From contig CALCFD010000012.1 in assembly GCA_937900695.1 (NCBI GenBank), forward strand, positions 1-64,000: DNA of 64,000 bases, written 5' to 3'. Shown piece after piece: positions 33,624 through 43,864 of this stretch. Within the stretch, counting starts at the first letter, position 1, and every line of letters begins with the position of its first letter. Source of the DNA: an uncultured Eubacterium sp. GTDB taxonomy: Bacteria > Bacillota > Clostridia > Peptostreptococcales > Anaerovoracaceae. The notes below the pieces were generated by a model that was not told the origin of the DNA, did not search any database, and saw only the letters and a list, made by a program, of their open reading frames with translations. A program made the translations under genes and the position numbers.

Positions 33624-34909
33624 TTAATGCCGTGAATAAGATAGAAAAATTTAATAAATTCGGTAGCAGCCTGGGCCTTGAAAGGGTCCGGGAGCTACTT
33701 AGACGCTTAGGCAATCCTCAAAAGGATTTAAAAATAATTCATGTAGCAGGAACTAATGGAAAAGGATCTGTCTGTAGATTTATTTATAACGCATTAAGAG
33801 AAGCAGGCTACAGTGTAGGAATTTACTCTTCACCATACCTTGAGGTTTTTAATGAAAGAATCGAGGTAGATGGAAAATATATTCCCGATAGTGCTTTGCA
33901 AAGATATACAGAAAAAGTGTCTAAGGTTGCTACTGAAATATGCAATGAAGGCAAACTAACTCCAACGGAGTTTGATGTGGTAACATGTATAGCTTTTATG
34001 TATTTTGCAGAAGTTAAAGCTGATTTTGTAGTACTTGAGGTCGGTCTTGGTGGCAAGGCAGACAGCACAAATGTAATTGAAAATCCGCTGATTACGGCCA
34101 TTTCATCTATTTCTATGGATCATATGGATAGACTTGGGAATACTATTGAAGAAATTGCCGCAGAAAAAGCAGGGATTATTAAGGAAGGAATAAAAGTTCT
34201 TTCGGGAGTTTTAGATGATGATGCTGTAAAAGTTATCAAAGATAAAGCAGATGAGCTTAATGCACCTTTTATAGATTCAAGAGATTTTAAAGTAAGTATA
34301 AAGTCAGAGAATCTTACAGGAACAGTCGTAGATTGTGAGATTTTAGGTGAAAAATACGAAGATTTTGAGATATCTATGATAGGTAAACATCAGGTACGCA
34401 ATGCTATGGTAGCACTTGGAGCCCTTGAAGAATTAAGGAAATGTGATATAATTACCATAAACTCAGAAGAAATAAGAAGGGCATTTTCTAATACTAATAA
34501 TCCAGGAAGATTTGAAGTGATTTCAAAAGATCCGATTATAGTTTTAGATGGAGCTCACAATGATGATGGAGTGAGAAGCTTTGTCAATACTGTTAAAGAT
34601 GACTTAAAAAATAGAAGGATTTTAGTAGTTTTTGGCGCTCTTAAGGATAAGGACGTAGCTACTATGCTAAATAATTTAAGCGAATTAGAGGCAGACTTTA
34701 TTGCAACAGAACCGAGCGACCCGCGAAAATTGCAAAAGGAAGATATGGCAACTAAAATGAGGGAAAAGGGACTTAATGTTATATGTAAGCTAAGTCCAGA
34801 AGATGCAGTAAAATACGCTTTAGCAAATGAGGAAGGATATAAAGCTATTTTATTTGTAGGTTCACTATATCTAATTGGCGAGATTAGGAGGTTACTTAAT
34901 GTCGGTTAA
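33620..34909 (+). CDS. folC: Folylpolyglutamate synthase/dihydrofolate synthase
   Basis: An ATP-dependent Mur-ligase-fold enzyme that adds glutamate to folates. The P-loop is HVAGTNGKGSVCRF, followed by FNERIEVDGKYI, the omega-loop region, EVGLGGKADSTN, SMDHMDRLG and the C-terminal-domain motif LDGAHNDDG. 429 residues is normal. It starts in the ATGA overlap with valS. Its last 11 bases overlap the next start. It fits with the one-carbon genes elsewhere in the window. Confidence 0.93.
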   Translation: MINAVNKIEKFNKFGSSLGLERVRELLRRLGNPQKDLKIIHVAGTNGKGSVCRFIYNALREAGYSVGIYSSPYLEVFNERIEVDGKYIPDSALQRYTEKVSKVATEICNEGKLTPTEFDVVTCIAFMYFAEVKADFVVLEVGLGGKADSTNVIENPLITAISSISMDHMDRLGNTIEEIAAEKAGIIKEGIKVLSGVLDDDAVKVIKDKADELNAPFIDSRDFKVSIKSENLTGTVVDCEILGEKYEDFEISMIGKHQVRNAMVALGALEELRKCDIITINSEEIRRAFSNTNNPGRFEVISKDPIIVLDGAHNDDGVRSFVNTVKDDLKNRRILVVFGALKDKDVATMLNNLSELEADFIATEPSDPRKLQKEDMATKMREKGLNVICKLSPEDAVKYALANEEGYKAILFVGSLYLIGEIRRLLNVG

Positions 34910-35795
34910 AAAAAGAGAAAAAGTATTGCTGTTTTACAACCCTAACTCAGGGAATGGTATGTTTAAAAATAATTTGGATACAATTATTGAGCGATTTCAG
35001 GCATCTAATTTTCAAGTGGTACCAGTTAGAGCCGCTAAAGGTCCAGCTATAGAGCAGGCCTTAGCTGAAATGGATCAGAGCATGTATCGTCAGATTATTG
35101 TGGCAGGTGGAGATGGAACTATTAACATTTGTGTAAATGCTATGATTAAAAACAAAATAGATTTACCGCTTGCTATTTTTCCAGCTGGAACTGCAAATGA
35201 TTTTGCAAGCTACTTTAATTTGCCAAAGGATATTGAAGGCATGGTTGATGTTGCAATGGGTGATAAATACACTTATGCAGATGTTGGCCAGTGTAATGAT
35301 AGATATTTTATTAATGTTGCAGCTTTAGGCAATTTGGTAGATGTAAGTCAAAAGACAGACCCAAATTTAAAAAACACTTTGGGAGTTTTAGCATACTATT
35401 TAAAAGGAGCTTCAGAAGTTGTAAATTTAAAGGTATTACCTGTTAAACTAACAACACCTGAGGCTATATATGAAGAAGACATGTTCTTTATGGTAGTTAT
35501 GAATGGTATTTCAGCTGGAGGATTTAAAAGATTATCACCTGAGTCAGATATTCAAGATGGTAAATTAAATGTAGTATTATTTAGAAAAATGCCAATTTTG
35601 GATTTTGTACCGTTATTATTTGGAGTTATCTCAGGTAATCACGTTGAAAGTAAGCATGTTTTAACTTTTGAAACATCAGAATTAACTATCGAATCTGATG
35701 TTGAAATATCAACGGATGTAGATGGAGAACACGGTGAAAAATTACCGCTTCATTTCAGTGTACTAAATAAGAGACTTAAGATTTTTACTGAATAA
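34899..35795 (+). CDS. Diacylglycerol/sphingosine kinase-like lipid kinase
   Basis: A YegS/DgkB-type lipid kinase of 298 residues. FYNPNSGNGMF is the N-terminal nucleotide-binding segment, VAGGDGTINICVNAM the GGDGT motif, and LAIFPAGTANDFA the following conserved block. It probably phosphorylates diacylglycerol or a related lipid at the membrane. The ATG at 34899 is chosen because AGGAGGTTACTTA precedes it; the longer frame from 34875 lacks a start with an RBS. Confidence 0.85.
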   Translation: MSVKKREKVLLFYNPNSGNGMFKNNLDTIIERFQASNFQVVPVRAAKGPAIEQALAEMDQSMYRQIIVAGGDGTINICVNAMIKNKIDLPLAIFPAGTANDFASYFNLPKDIEGMVDVAMGDKYTYADVGQCNDRYFINVAALGNLVDVSQKTDPNLKNTLGVLAYYLKGASEVVNLKVLPVKLTTPEAIYEEDMFFMVVMNGISAGGFKRLSPESDIQDGKLNVVLFRKMPILDFVPLLFGVISGNHVESKHVLTFETSELTIESDVEISTDVDGEHGEKLPLHFSVLNKRLKIFTE

Positions 35796-35806
35796 AGGAG
35801 CAGCAA

Positions 35807-36247
35807 ATGGAAAATTTGAAGATTACAGTAACTGAAGATATGGATACTCTAAATGATTTTTTTGAAGCAAATGATTTAGAAATAAGCGACGCAGAGCCTA
35901 TTGAAACTAATGTCGTAAAGGCTTGGAGAGTTGATGATCAGTATAATAAACTAGTTGGTGGTATATGTTTGGCTTATAGAGAAGGCGAATATATTATTGA
36001 CGGTATAGCTGTAGATGCATCTATGAGAGGAAAAAGATTAGGCGAAAAGCTTTTAAGCTTAGCGATAAAACAAGTTAAAGAACTTGAAGGTGAAAAAATC
36101 TATTTGGTTGCTAGAGCACCTGGATTTTTTAAAACTCAAGGATTTAAAATTGTTTCTGAAAAAGAGGCACCTTTGTTTTATGAATGTGCAGGATGTCCAC
36201 AGTTTAAAGTGGATTGTTTTCCGGAAATAATGTCACTGGAGGTATAA
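35807..36247 (+). CDS. GNAT family N-acetyltransferase
   Basis: A 146-residue acetyltransferase. The acetyl-CoA-binding motif A is VDASMRGKRLGEKLL. The C terminus carries a three-cysteine tail, CAGCPQFKVDC, which is seen in some GNAT proteins and may bind metal. The substrate is unknown. AAAGGAGCAGCAA precedes the ATG. plsX starts two bases after its stop. Confidence 0.8.
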   Translation: MENLKITVTEDMDTLNDFFEANDLEISDAEPIETNVVKAWRVDDQYNKLVGGICLAYREGEYIIDGIAVDASMRGKRLGEKLLSLAIKQVKELEGEKIYLVARAPGFFKTQGFKIVSEKEAPLFYECAGCPQFKVDCFPEIMSLEV

Positions 36248-36249
36248 TT

Positions 36250-37278
36250 ATGAGAATCGTTTTAGATGGTATGGGTGGAGATAATGCACCTGAGGAAATC
36301 GTAAAGGGAGCTGTAGAAGCATCAAAACTGATTTCAGATGAGATTATTATCGTTGGACAAGAGGAGCTAATTTTAGAGGAATTAAAAAAATATAGCTATG
36401 ATGATCAGAAGATCTCTATAGTACATGCTTCACAGGTTATTGAAAATGAAGACACACCTGTAAGAGCAGTTAGAAGGAAAAAAGATTCATCTATGGTAGT
36501 AGGAATTAATATGATCAAAAACGGCGAAGGAGACTTGTTTATTTCAGCAGGTAATACGGGAGCTCTTATGGCTGGTTCACTTTTCAATCTTGGAAGAATT
36601 CAGGGAATTGATAGACCAGCGCTTGGATCTGTATATCCTATTTTAGGATCAGAACCGGCACTTTTAGTTGACGCTGGTGCAAACTCCGAATGTAAGCCTA
36701 ATAATCTTCTTGAATTTGCTATGATGGGTAGTATTTATATGGATAAGGTTATTGGAAGAACAAATCCTAGAATTGGTTTAGTTAATTTAGGCGTAGAAGA
36801 AAATAAAGGATCAACACTTACAAAAGCTACATATGAGTTATTAGATAAAAGCCATATGAATTTTGTAGGAAATGTTGAAGCTAGAGAAGTTCCTCGTGGA
36901 GCTTGTGATGTAATCGTTTGTGATGGATTTGTAGGAAATGTTATTTTAAAGCTAACTGAAGGATTGGCTTTAAATATCATGAAACTTCTTAAGAATAAAT
37001 TTACGGCAGGCATGAAGGCTAAGTTAGGTTCAATTTTCTTAATGGACAAATTTAAGGAAATTAAAAGTGAATTTGATTATACAGAATATGGCGGAGCACC
37101 TATTTTAGGAGTTAAAGGGCCTGTAGTTAAGATGCATGGTTCATCAAATGCCAATGCTGTAAAGAATACTATTTTAAAGGGTATTCCATTTGCTAAGGAA
37201 AATGTAGTTGGAACAATTTCAGAGGCTGTATTTGAAATCGAAGAAATTATTATGGCCGATGAGCTTGAAGAAGAATAA
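36250..37278 (+). CDS. plsX: Phosphate acyltransferase PlsX
   Basis: Converts acyl-ACP and phosphate to acyl-phosphate, the donor for PlsY, which is encoded 7 kb downstream. The start MRIVLDGMGGDNAPEEIV is the family signature. Also visible are FISAGNTGALMAGS, LLVDAGANSECKP and CDVIVCDGFVGNV. 342 residues is normal. The ATG at 36250 follows CTGGAGG; the longer frame from 36214 is not supported. No acpP follows, unlike many Firmicutes. Confidence 0.95.
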   Translation: MRIVLDGMGGDNAPEEIVKGAVEASKLISDEIIIVGQEELILEELKKYSYDDQKISIVHASQVIENEDTPVRAVRRKKDSSMVVGINMIKNGEGDLFISAGNTGALMAGSLFNLGRIQGIDRPALGSVYPILGSEPALLVDAGANSECKPNNLLEFAMMGSIYMDKVIGRTNPRIGLVNLGVEENKGSTLTKATYELLDKSHMNFVGNVEAREVPRGACDVIVCDGFVGNVILKLTEGLALNIMKLLKNKFTAGMKAKLGSIFLMDKFKEIKSEFDYTEYGGAPILGVKGPVVKMHGSSNANAVKNTILKGIPFAKENVVGTISEAVFEIEEIIMADELEEE

Positions 37279-37294
37279 ATAGGATAATGTTAAG

Positions 37295-37330
37295 GAAGTC
37301 TAAGGCAATAAAGGCCTTGGGCTTCTTTAC
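37295..37330 (+). terminator. Terminator after plsX
   Basis: GAAGTCTAAGGC (37295-37306) pairs with GCCTTGGGCTTC (37314-37325) with two G-U pairs, followed by TTTACTTTA. Confidence 0.65.
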
Positions 37331-37354
37331 TTTATGGTTTAAAAATTATATAAT
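37326..37354 (+). promoter_or_regulatory. Promoter of rnc
   Basis: TTTACT (37326-37331) and TATAAT (37349-37354) are 17 bases apart. A second TATAAT overlaps at 37354-37359. Confidence 0.5.
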
Positions 37355-37386
37355 ATAATGATATTATATTAAGAAGGAAAAATAGC

Positions 37387-38073
37387 ATGCAAAAGTTAGA
37401 AAATAAGTTACATTATAAATTTAAAGATATAAATTTGTTAGAGACAGCATTAACTCATAGTTCATATACTAAGGAACATTTAATACCTAGAGAAAAGTGC
37501 AATGAAAGACTTGAATTTTTAGGTGATGCGGTTTTAGAAACTGTTATTTGTGAGCAGCTTTACTTTAGAGTGCCTAATGCGCAAGAAGGTATGATGACTA
37601 AGATAAAATCTAATATAGTGCGAACTCCTTCTCTTGCCACAGTAGCAAGAAGTATAGGCCTGGGTGAATATTTGATCTTAGGTCATGGAGAGGAACTAGT
37701 TGGCGGTGAAAACAAGGAGAGTATTTTAGCTAACGCCATGGAATCTGTCATAGCAGCAGTTTATGTAGATGGTGGATTTGAAAATGCCAAAAAAGTAATT
37801 TTAGCTTTATTTGAGGATCAGATAGTAAAGGGATTATTGGGTAAGCTAGCAAATGATTTTAAAAGTGAGTTTCAAGAGTTAGTTCAAAGTACTGGAGTAC
37901 ATAAGATAAAATATGAGGTAATAAGAGAAGAAGGCAAAAGTCACGAAAAAACTTTTTATGTAAATCTTAAGTTAGATGAGAAGGTAGTTGGTAGCGGTAG
38001 CGGTAGAAGTAAAAAAATCGCAGAAAATGAAGCTGCTAAAGAAGCGGTTTCGTGCATGAAAAAAGAGTTATAA
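37387..38073 (+). CDS. rnc: Ribonuclease III
   Basis: A double-strand-specific RNase that processes rRNA and other transcripts. The catalytic signature NERLEFLGDAVLETV has the expected acidic residues. A second cluster (ESVIAAVYVDGG) holds the remaining metal ligands. Residues 155-225 are a double-stranded RNA-binding domain ending AENEAAKEAV. 228 residues is normal. The order rnc-smc-ftsY is the classic Firmicute arrangement. Confidence 0.96.
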   Translation: MQKLENKLHYKFKDINLLETALTHSSYTKEHLIPREKCNERLEFLGDAVLETVICEQLYFRVPNAQEGMMTKIKSNIVRTPSLATVARSIGLGEYLILGHGEELVGGENKESILANAMESVIAAVYVDGGFENAKKVILALFEDQIVKGLLGKLANDFKSEFQELVQSTGVHKIKYEVIREEGKSHEKTFYVNLKLDEKVVGSGSGRSKKIAENEAAKEAVSCMKKEL

Positions 38074-38085
38074 ATAGGAGAGATA

Positions 38086-41000
38086 ATGTATTTTAAAAGA
38101 ATTGAAATGCACGGGTTTAAGTCCTTTGCTGAACCTGTAACAATAGAATTTGACAAGGGCATTACTTGTGTTGTAGGTCCAAATGGTAGTGGTAAAAGTA
38201 ATATCAGCGATGCCATAAGATGGGTGCTTGGAGAGCAGAGTCCTAAGATGCTTAGAGGTGGCAAGATGGAGGATGTCATCTTTGCAGGAACTGCAAGTCG
38301 TAAGTCTAGAGGTATGGCTGAGGTTACTTTAGTAATTGATAATTCGACAGGTATATTACCAATTGAATATCAAGAAGTTGCTATAACACGAAGAATGTAT
38401 CGTTCTGGTGAAAGTGAGTATGCTATAAACAATAATCAGTGTCGTATGAAGGATATTAGAGAGCTTCTTATGGATACAGGGATAGGTGTTGATGGTTATT
38501 CTCTTATAGGACAGGGTAAAATCTCAGATATTATATCTAATAAAAGTGAGAGCATAAGAGAAATCTTTGAGGAAACTGCAGGTATAGTAAGCTATCGTAG
38601 TAAAAAGGCTGAAGCCGAAAGAAAACTAGCTTCTTCAAATTTGAATATGGATAGAGTAAATGACATTATTTTGGAAATTGAAGGAAGAATAGATAATTTA
38701 AGAGAAGATAGTGAAAAGGCGACAGAATATATAAACTTAAGGGATAGACATAAGGAACTTGAAATTAATATAACTGTAAATAACATAGAAGATATAGCAG
38801 CTAAGGCTAATATATTAGCAGAAGACTTAAGAGTCTTAACAGAAGAACTAAATAAATTTGCATCTAAAAGGAGCGAATATGATGTTAAGATTGATGAAGC
38901 TAGATCAAAGATTGATAGTTTTGAAGTGTCAATAGATGAAATTTCAAGTGATTTAAAAGAAAAATCAGAAACTATTAATAGTTTAGTTAGCGAAAAAAAT
39001 ATTAATCGCGAAAGACTTCATGGAATGGAAAAAGATACTCTTCGTATTAATAATGAAATCAAAGAAATAGATGAAAAAATAGCTTCTGAAGAAGAAAATA
39101 GTAAAGAACTGATTGCCAAAAAGCAGGAAGTAGATAAAAAACATCAAGCACTTGAAGCGAAGCTTTCAGATGAAATAAAAGGTCATAGTGAAGCTATAGA
39201 TAAAAAAGCAAAACTGACTACTCTTATAGATCAAAAGAAAAATGACATGTTTTCTATTTCAAATAAAAAGAGTGGTTGGATTGCTGAAAAAAATAGTTTA
39301 CAAAGACTTGCTGAAAATTTAAAAGAAAGTGAAGAGCAGCTTCTTTTGGATAAAGAAAGAGGTAGTGAAAAATATGAGGTCCTTTTAGAAGAAATAGAAA
39401 ATATAAATACGAGAAAAGTTGAAATTGATAAGAATATCAAAGAACTTAAAAGTAAACAGGCGACATTAGATATTGATAGAGATTTACTAAAAAATGAAAA
39501 TGTAGATTTACAGAAAAAAATCCAGGAGCTAGGTTTAGCAATCGGGCAAAATATAGCTAGAAAAAAGACTATTGAAGAAATGGAAAGCAATTATGAAGGA
39601 TATAACAGCGGTGTTAGATTTGTTATGAAATCATCCATTGATGGTATTGAAGGAGTAGTTGCAGAGCTTATTGACGTACCAACAGGATTTGAACTTGCGA
39701 TGGAAACAGCTTTGGGAGCTACTATGCAAAATATAGTTTGTAGAGATGATAAAACTGCAAAGAAAGCTGTAAATCTTCTTAAAGAAAAAAAAGCTGGAAG
39801 AGTAACTCTTCTTCCAGTAGAATCTATTAAGTCTAGGAATATTTTAAAGGAAGCTACTATTGAATCTGAAGAAGGATTTATTGGATATGGTGTAGAATGT
39901 ATTTCTTTTGATGATAGATATAAGAATATTTTTGAATATCTTTTAGGAAATGTTGCAATAATCGATAACATGGATAATGCTATCAAAATTTCAAAAAAGG
40001 GAAATAAAGCCATTAAATATGTAACTCTTGAAGGTGAAATAATAAATACTGCAGGTGCTGTTACAGGTGGTAAATATAAAAATAAATCAGCTAATATACT
40101 TGAAAGAAGAGGAGAAATCTTAAGCTTAGAAAAGTTTATTGAGGAAGGCGAAAGAGCTAAAACAGAGGCTGAAGAAACTAAAAGCACAAATGCTAAAAAA
40201 ATCGATAATTTAACATCATCTTTAGAAGAGATAGTTAGAGATATAAGAAGTGAAGAAGTTGAGCTTTTAAGTATTACTAATAGACAAGAAAATGTATCAA
40301 AAGAAATTTCAAGTCATGAAGATGAAGTATTAAGATGGGAAGCTACTTTAAATAATATAGTTGAAGAAAAAAAAGGTGCAGCTGATGAAATTGATAATTT
40401 AGATAAGAGAATTACTGATGCTGATAATGAAATACTTGATATAGAAAACTTTATCGAAGAGTACGCAGCTAAACTTGGAAATATGCAAGGAGAACTTGAA
40501 GCTGCAGGAGAAGCTATAACTGCTGCAAGAATTGAAGCAACAGCTTGCCAAGGTGAAAAAGAAAATATAGACAATCTATATGAGTTATTAAAGGAAAATA
40601 TCAAATCATATAGCCAAGAAAAAGAAGAAAAACTACGACAGTTAGAAAATATTAAGCTTGATAGAAAGGCTATAAATGAAGGTTTAACTCTAAGAGAAGA
40701 TAAGGTAGCAGAGCTTATAATTGAAAAAGAAAAACTTGAAAAGAAATTAGAGCAGCTCACATATGATAAGAACAAATATAATAAAATATATTCTGAAAGT
40801 AGCATAAACAGAGAAGAATTAAATCGACAGACTACAAGTTTGCAAAATCAAAAATATGATATTGATATTAAGCTTGCAAGACAAGAAAGCCAGCTTGATA
40901 ATTTGAAAAATAAATTGTGGGAGGATTTTGAGGTTTCATATGCTCAGGCATTATCTATGAAATCAGAAGAATTTGCTATGTCCGCTGCTGTAAGAGAAAA

Positions 41001-41634
41001 CAGACAGATTAAAAATAGAATCAAAGAACTTGGAGAAGTTAATATTGGAGCTATTAAAGAATATGCACAGGTAAAGGAAAGATACGAATTTTTAACAGAG
41101 CAGAGAGATGATATTCAAAAATCTACAGATGAACTTAACAAAATTATCTCAGATATGGATAAGGTTATAAAAGAAAAATTCAAGACAAGTTTTGATCAGG
41201 TTGTTTACCACTTTGAAAGCACATTTGTAGAATTTTTCGGAGGAGGGCATGCTAAGATTAGCCTAGATAATGAAGATGATCCTTTAAATGCGACTATTGA
41301 GATTACAGCTCAGCCGCCAGGAAAACAACTTAAGAATATCAATCTTATGTCAGGTGGCGAAAAGACTATGACAGCAATAGCTCTTATGTTTGCTGTTTTA
41401 AAAACTAAGCCTACACCTTGTTGCATATTAGATGAGGTAGAGGCCGCGTTAGATGATCATAATATACATGTATTTGCAAACTACTTGAAAAAGTTTGATA
41501 ATATTCAGTTTACACTTATTACTCATCAGAAGACTACGATGGAACATGCTGATGTGATGTATGGTGTAACTATGCCAGAGAGAGGTATTTCAAAAGTATT
41601 CTCCCTTAAGATGGGCGATGAATTACCAGTATAA
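38086..41634 (+). CDS. smc: Chromosome segregation ATPase SMC
   Basis: The ATPase of bacterial condensin. 1182 residues, normal for SMC. The N-terminal head has Walker A GPNGSGKSNISDAIRW. Two long coiled-coil arms (about 170-490 and 680-1010) flank a hinge domain (about 515-640). The C-terminal head has the signature LMSGGEKTMTAIAL and Walker B CCILDEVEAALDD. GATAGGAGATA-like purines (TAGGAGAGATA) precede the ATG. The gene is followed by ftsY after 15 bases. Confidence 0.98.
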   Translation: MYFKRIEMHGFKSFAEPVTIEFDKGITCVVGPNGSGKSNISDAIRWVLGEQSPKMLRGGKMEDVIFAGTASRKSRGMAEVTLVIDNSTGILPIEYQEVAITRRMYRSGESEYAINNNQCRMKDIRELLMDTGIGVDGYSLIGQGKISDIISNKSESIREIFEETAGIVSYRSKKAEAERKLASSNLNMDRVNDIILEIEGRIDNLREDSEKATEYINLRDRHKELEINITVNNIEDIAAKANILAEDLRVLTEELNKFASKRSEYDVKIDEARSKIDSFEVSIDEISSDLKEKSETINSLVSEKNINRERLHGMEKDTLRINNEIKEIDEKIASEEENSKELIAKKQEVDKKHQALEAKLSDEIKGHSEAIDKKAKLTTLIDQKKNDMFSISNKKSGWIAEKNSLQRLAENLKESEEQLLLDKERGSEKYEVLLEEIENINTRKVEIDKNIKELKSKQATLDIDRDLLKNENVDLQKKIQELGLAIGQNIARKKTIEEMESNYEGYNSGVRFVMKSSIDGIEGVVAELIDVPTGFELAMETALGATMQNIVCRDDKTAKKAVNLLKEKKAGRVTLLPVESIKSRNILKEATIESEEGFIGYGVECISFDDRYKNIFEYLLGNVAIIDNMDNAIKISKKGNKAIKYVTLEGEIINTAGAVTGGKYKNKSANILERRGEILSLEKFIEEGERAKTEAEETKSTNAKKIDNLTSSLEEIVRDIRSEEVELLSITNRQENVSKEISSHEDEVLRWEATLNNIVEEKKGAADEIDNLDKRITDADNEILDIENFIEEYAAKLGNMQGELEAAGEAITAARIEATACQGEKENIDNLYELLKENIKSYSQEKEEKLRQLENIKLDRKAINEGLTLREDKVAELIIEKEKLEKKLEQLTYDKNKYNKIYSESSINREELNRQTTSLQNQKYDIDIKLARQESQLDNLKNKLWEDFEVSYAQALSMKSEEFAMSAAVRENRQIKNRIKELGEVNIGAIKEYAQVKERYEFLTEQRDDIQKSTDELNKIISDMDKVIKEKFKTSFDQVVYHFESTFVEFFGGGHAKISLDNEDDPLNATIEITAQPPGKQLKNINLMSGGEKTMTAIALMFAVLKTKPTPCCILDEVEAALDDHNIHVFANYLKKFDNIQFTLITHQKTTMEHADVMYGVTMPERGISKVFSLKMGDELPV

Positions 41635-41649
41635 AGAAAGGAAAATAAT

Positions 41650-42546
41650 ATGGCTTTAAGAGAGAAAAAAGGTTTTTTTGGAAGATTATCCGAAAAGATT
41701 GGAGACGTTTTACTGGGTAGAGCTTCTATAGATGAAGAATTATTTGATGAACTTGAAGAGGCTCTTATTACAAGTGATATTGGCATGGAAACGACTATGA
41801 CAATTATCGATGAGTTAAGAGATAGAGTTAAAAATGAATATATAACCGATCCTGCAAAGGTAAAAGATAGACTAAAGGAAATTATGATTAAGGTAGTAGA
41901 TAAAGGCGATAGACAAAAAATTAAAGAAGAATATCCTTTAGTAATTATGATGATTGGCATTAACGGTGGTGGTAAGACTACCTCTATTGGTAAGATAGCT
42001 AATATGTATAAAAATGAGGGTAAGACTGTAACACTTGCAGCAGCTGATACATTTAGAGCTGCAGCAGCAGAACAATTACAGATTTGGGGAGACAGAGTTG
42101 GTGTAAATGTAATTAAGCACCAAGAGGGAGCTGACCCTTCAGCTGTTTTATTTGATGCAGCACAGTCAGCTAAAGCAAAAGGTACAGATGTACTTATCTG
42201 CGATACAGCAGGAAGACTTCAGAATAAGAAAAATCTTATGAATGAATTAGAAAAGATGAATAAGATTTTAAATAAAGAATTTCCTGAAGCAGCAAGAGAA
42301 ACGCTTCTTGTTTTAGATGCGACAACAGGTAAAAATGCAGTTTCTCAGGCTAAGGAATTTGGAGAGGTGGCAGAATTAACAGGAGTTGTTTTAACTAAGC
42401 TAGATGGTACTGCTAAAGGTGGTATAGCTATTACAATCGCTGATGAATTCGACCTTCCAATTAAATTTGTTGGTGTGGGCGAAGGTATTGATGATCTAAA
42501 GCCTTTTGATGCACAAGACTTTATAGGAGGTATTTTCGATGAGTAA
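41650..42546 (+). CDS. ftsY: Signal recognition particle receptor FtsY
   Basis: The SRP-receptor GTPase that docks ribosome-SRP complexes at the membrane. The 298 residues comprise an N-domain helical bundle and the G domain, without the long acidic A domain of E. coli. G1 is GINGGGKTTSIGKIA, then DTFRAAAAEQLQ, G3 DTAGRLQNK, and G4 TKLDGTAKGG. The der start overlaps its last codons, so the two are coupled. Confidence 0.97.
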   Translation: MALREKKGFFGRLSEKIGDVLLGRASIDEELFDELEEALITSDIGMETTMTIIDELRDRVKNEYITDPAKVKDRLKEIMIKVVDKGDRQKIKEEYPLVIMMIGINGGGKTTSIGKIANMYKNEGKTVTLAAADTFRAAAAEQLQIWGDRVGVNVIKHQEGADPSAVLFDAAQSAKAKGTDVLICDTAGRLQNKKNLMNELEKMNKILNKEFPEAARETLLVLDATTGKNAVSQAKEFGEVAELTGVVLTKLDGTAKGGIAITIADEFDLPIKFVGVGEGIDDLKPFDAQDFIGGIFDE

Positions 42547-43864
42547 ACCATTAGTAGCAGTAGTAGGCAGACCTAACGTTGGGAAATCAACTTTTTTTAA
42601 CAGGGTTGTAGGCAAAAGAATTGCCATAGTTGAGGATACCCCAGGGGTAACAAGAGACAGAATTTATGCAGAAGCCGAATGGTGTAATGTTCATTTTGCG
42701 CTTATTGATACAGGTGGTATTGAGCCAGCTAGTGAAGAAATTATACCAGCTCAGATGAGAGAGCAAGCTCAGATTGCAATGGATACTTCAGATGTAATTC
42801 TGTTTATGGTAGATGGTAAATCAGGACTTACATCCGATGATAGAGAAGTTGCAACTATGTTAAGAAGAACAGGAAAACCTGTAATTTTAGTTGTAAACAA
42901 GGTTGATACACCAAACCTTCCAGATGATTTTTATGATTTTTATGAACTTGGTATTGGAGAGCCTATGGCAATTTCAGCGGCCAATATGCTTGGCTTTGGT
43001 GAAGTCCTAGATAAAATCGTAGAGTCATTCCCGGAAGGTGCAGATACAGAAGAAGATGATAGTATCGGCATAGCTGTTATTGGCAAACCAAATGTTGGTA
43101 AGTCTTCTATTATAAATGAACTAACAGGAGAAAATAGAGTTATTGTTTCACCTATTGCGGGTACAACTAGAGATTCAATTGATACTCCTCTTGAAATTGA
43201 TGGTGAAAAATATACTCTTATCGATACAGCTGGTATTAGAAGAAAAAGTAAGGTTAACGAAGATATAGAAAAGTACAGTGTAATTAGAGCTGTTGCTGCT
43301 ATTGAACGTTGTGATGTGTGTCTTCTTATGATAGATGCGACAGAAGGAATTACAGAACAGGATAAAAAAATTGCTGGTGTTGCTCATGAAGCAGGTAAAG
43401 GCCTTGTAGTTGTTGTAAACAAGTGGGATTTAATTGAAAAAGACACTCATACTATGAAAAATTTCCAAAAGGAAATCGATAGAGAATTAACATTTATGTC
43501 TTATGCGCCGAGTGTGTTTATTTCTGTTAAGGATAAGTTGAGAGTTAAAAATGTTATTGCTATGGCTAAAGCTGTTGCTGAAAATAGAGCTATGAGAGTG
43601 CCAACAGGACAGCTAAACTCGCTGATTTCAGATGCTATCCTAATGAAACAGCCACCATCAGATAAGGGTAAGAGACTTAAGATTTACTATGCAACACAAG
43701 TTGGAGTTAAACCACCATTATTCTCTTTTAAAATCAACTCAAGACCTCTTATGCATTTTTCATATGCTAGATACCTTGAAAATAAGATTAGAGAATCCTT
43801 CGGTTTTGAAGGTACTTCAATAAAGTTTGTTTTTAGAGAGAAGGGTGAAAAAGACGATGTATAA
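42539..43864 (+). CDS. der: Ribosome biogenesis GTPase Der
   Basis: A tandem GTPase for 50S assembly. The first G domain has GRPNVGKSTFFNR, DTGG and NKVD. The second (from about 178) has GKPNVGKSSIINE, DTAGIRRKSK and NKWD. A KH-like C-terminal domain follows (about 355-441). 441 residues is normal. AGGAGGTATTTTCG inside the ftsY end serves as RBS. plsY overlaps its stop. Confidence 0.97.
   Translation: MSKPLVAVVGRPNVGKSTFFNRVVGKRIAIVEDTPGVTRDRIYAEAEWCNVHFALIDTGGIEPASEEIIPAQMREQAQIAMDTSDVILFMVDGKSGLTSDDREVATMLRRTGKPVILVVNKVDTPNLPDDFYDFYELGIGEPMAISAANMLGFGEVLDKIVESFPEGADTEEDDSIGIAVIGKPNVGKSSIINELTGENRVIVSPIAGTTRDSIDTPLEIDGEKYTLIDTAGIRRKSKVNEDIEKYSVIRAVAAIERCDVCLLMIDATEGITEQDKKIAGVAHEAGKGLVVVVNKWDLIEKDTHTMKNFQKEIDRELTFMSYAPSVFISVKDKLRVKNVIAMAKAVAENRAMRVPTGQLNSLISDAILMKQPPSDKGKRLKIYYATQVGVKPPLFSFKINSRPLMHFSYARYLENKIRESFGFEGTSIKFVFREKGEKDDV

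Noticed and set aside
39591..40187. Long minus-strand ORFs opposite smc
   Set aside because: The serine/leucine-rich products mirror the Glu/Lys-rich coiled coil of SMC. There are no ribosome binding sites.
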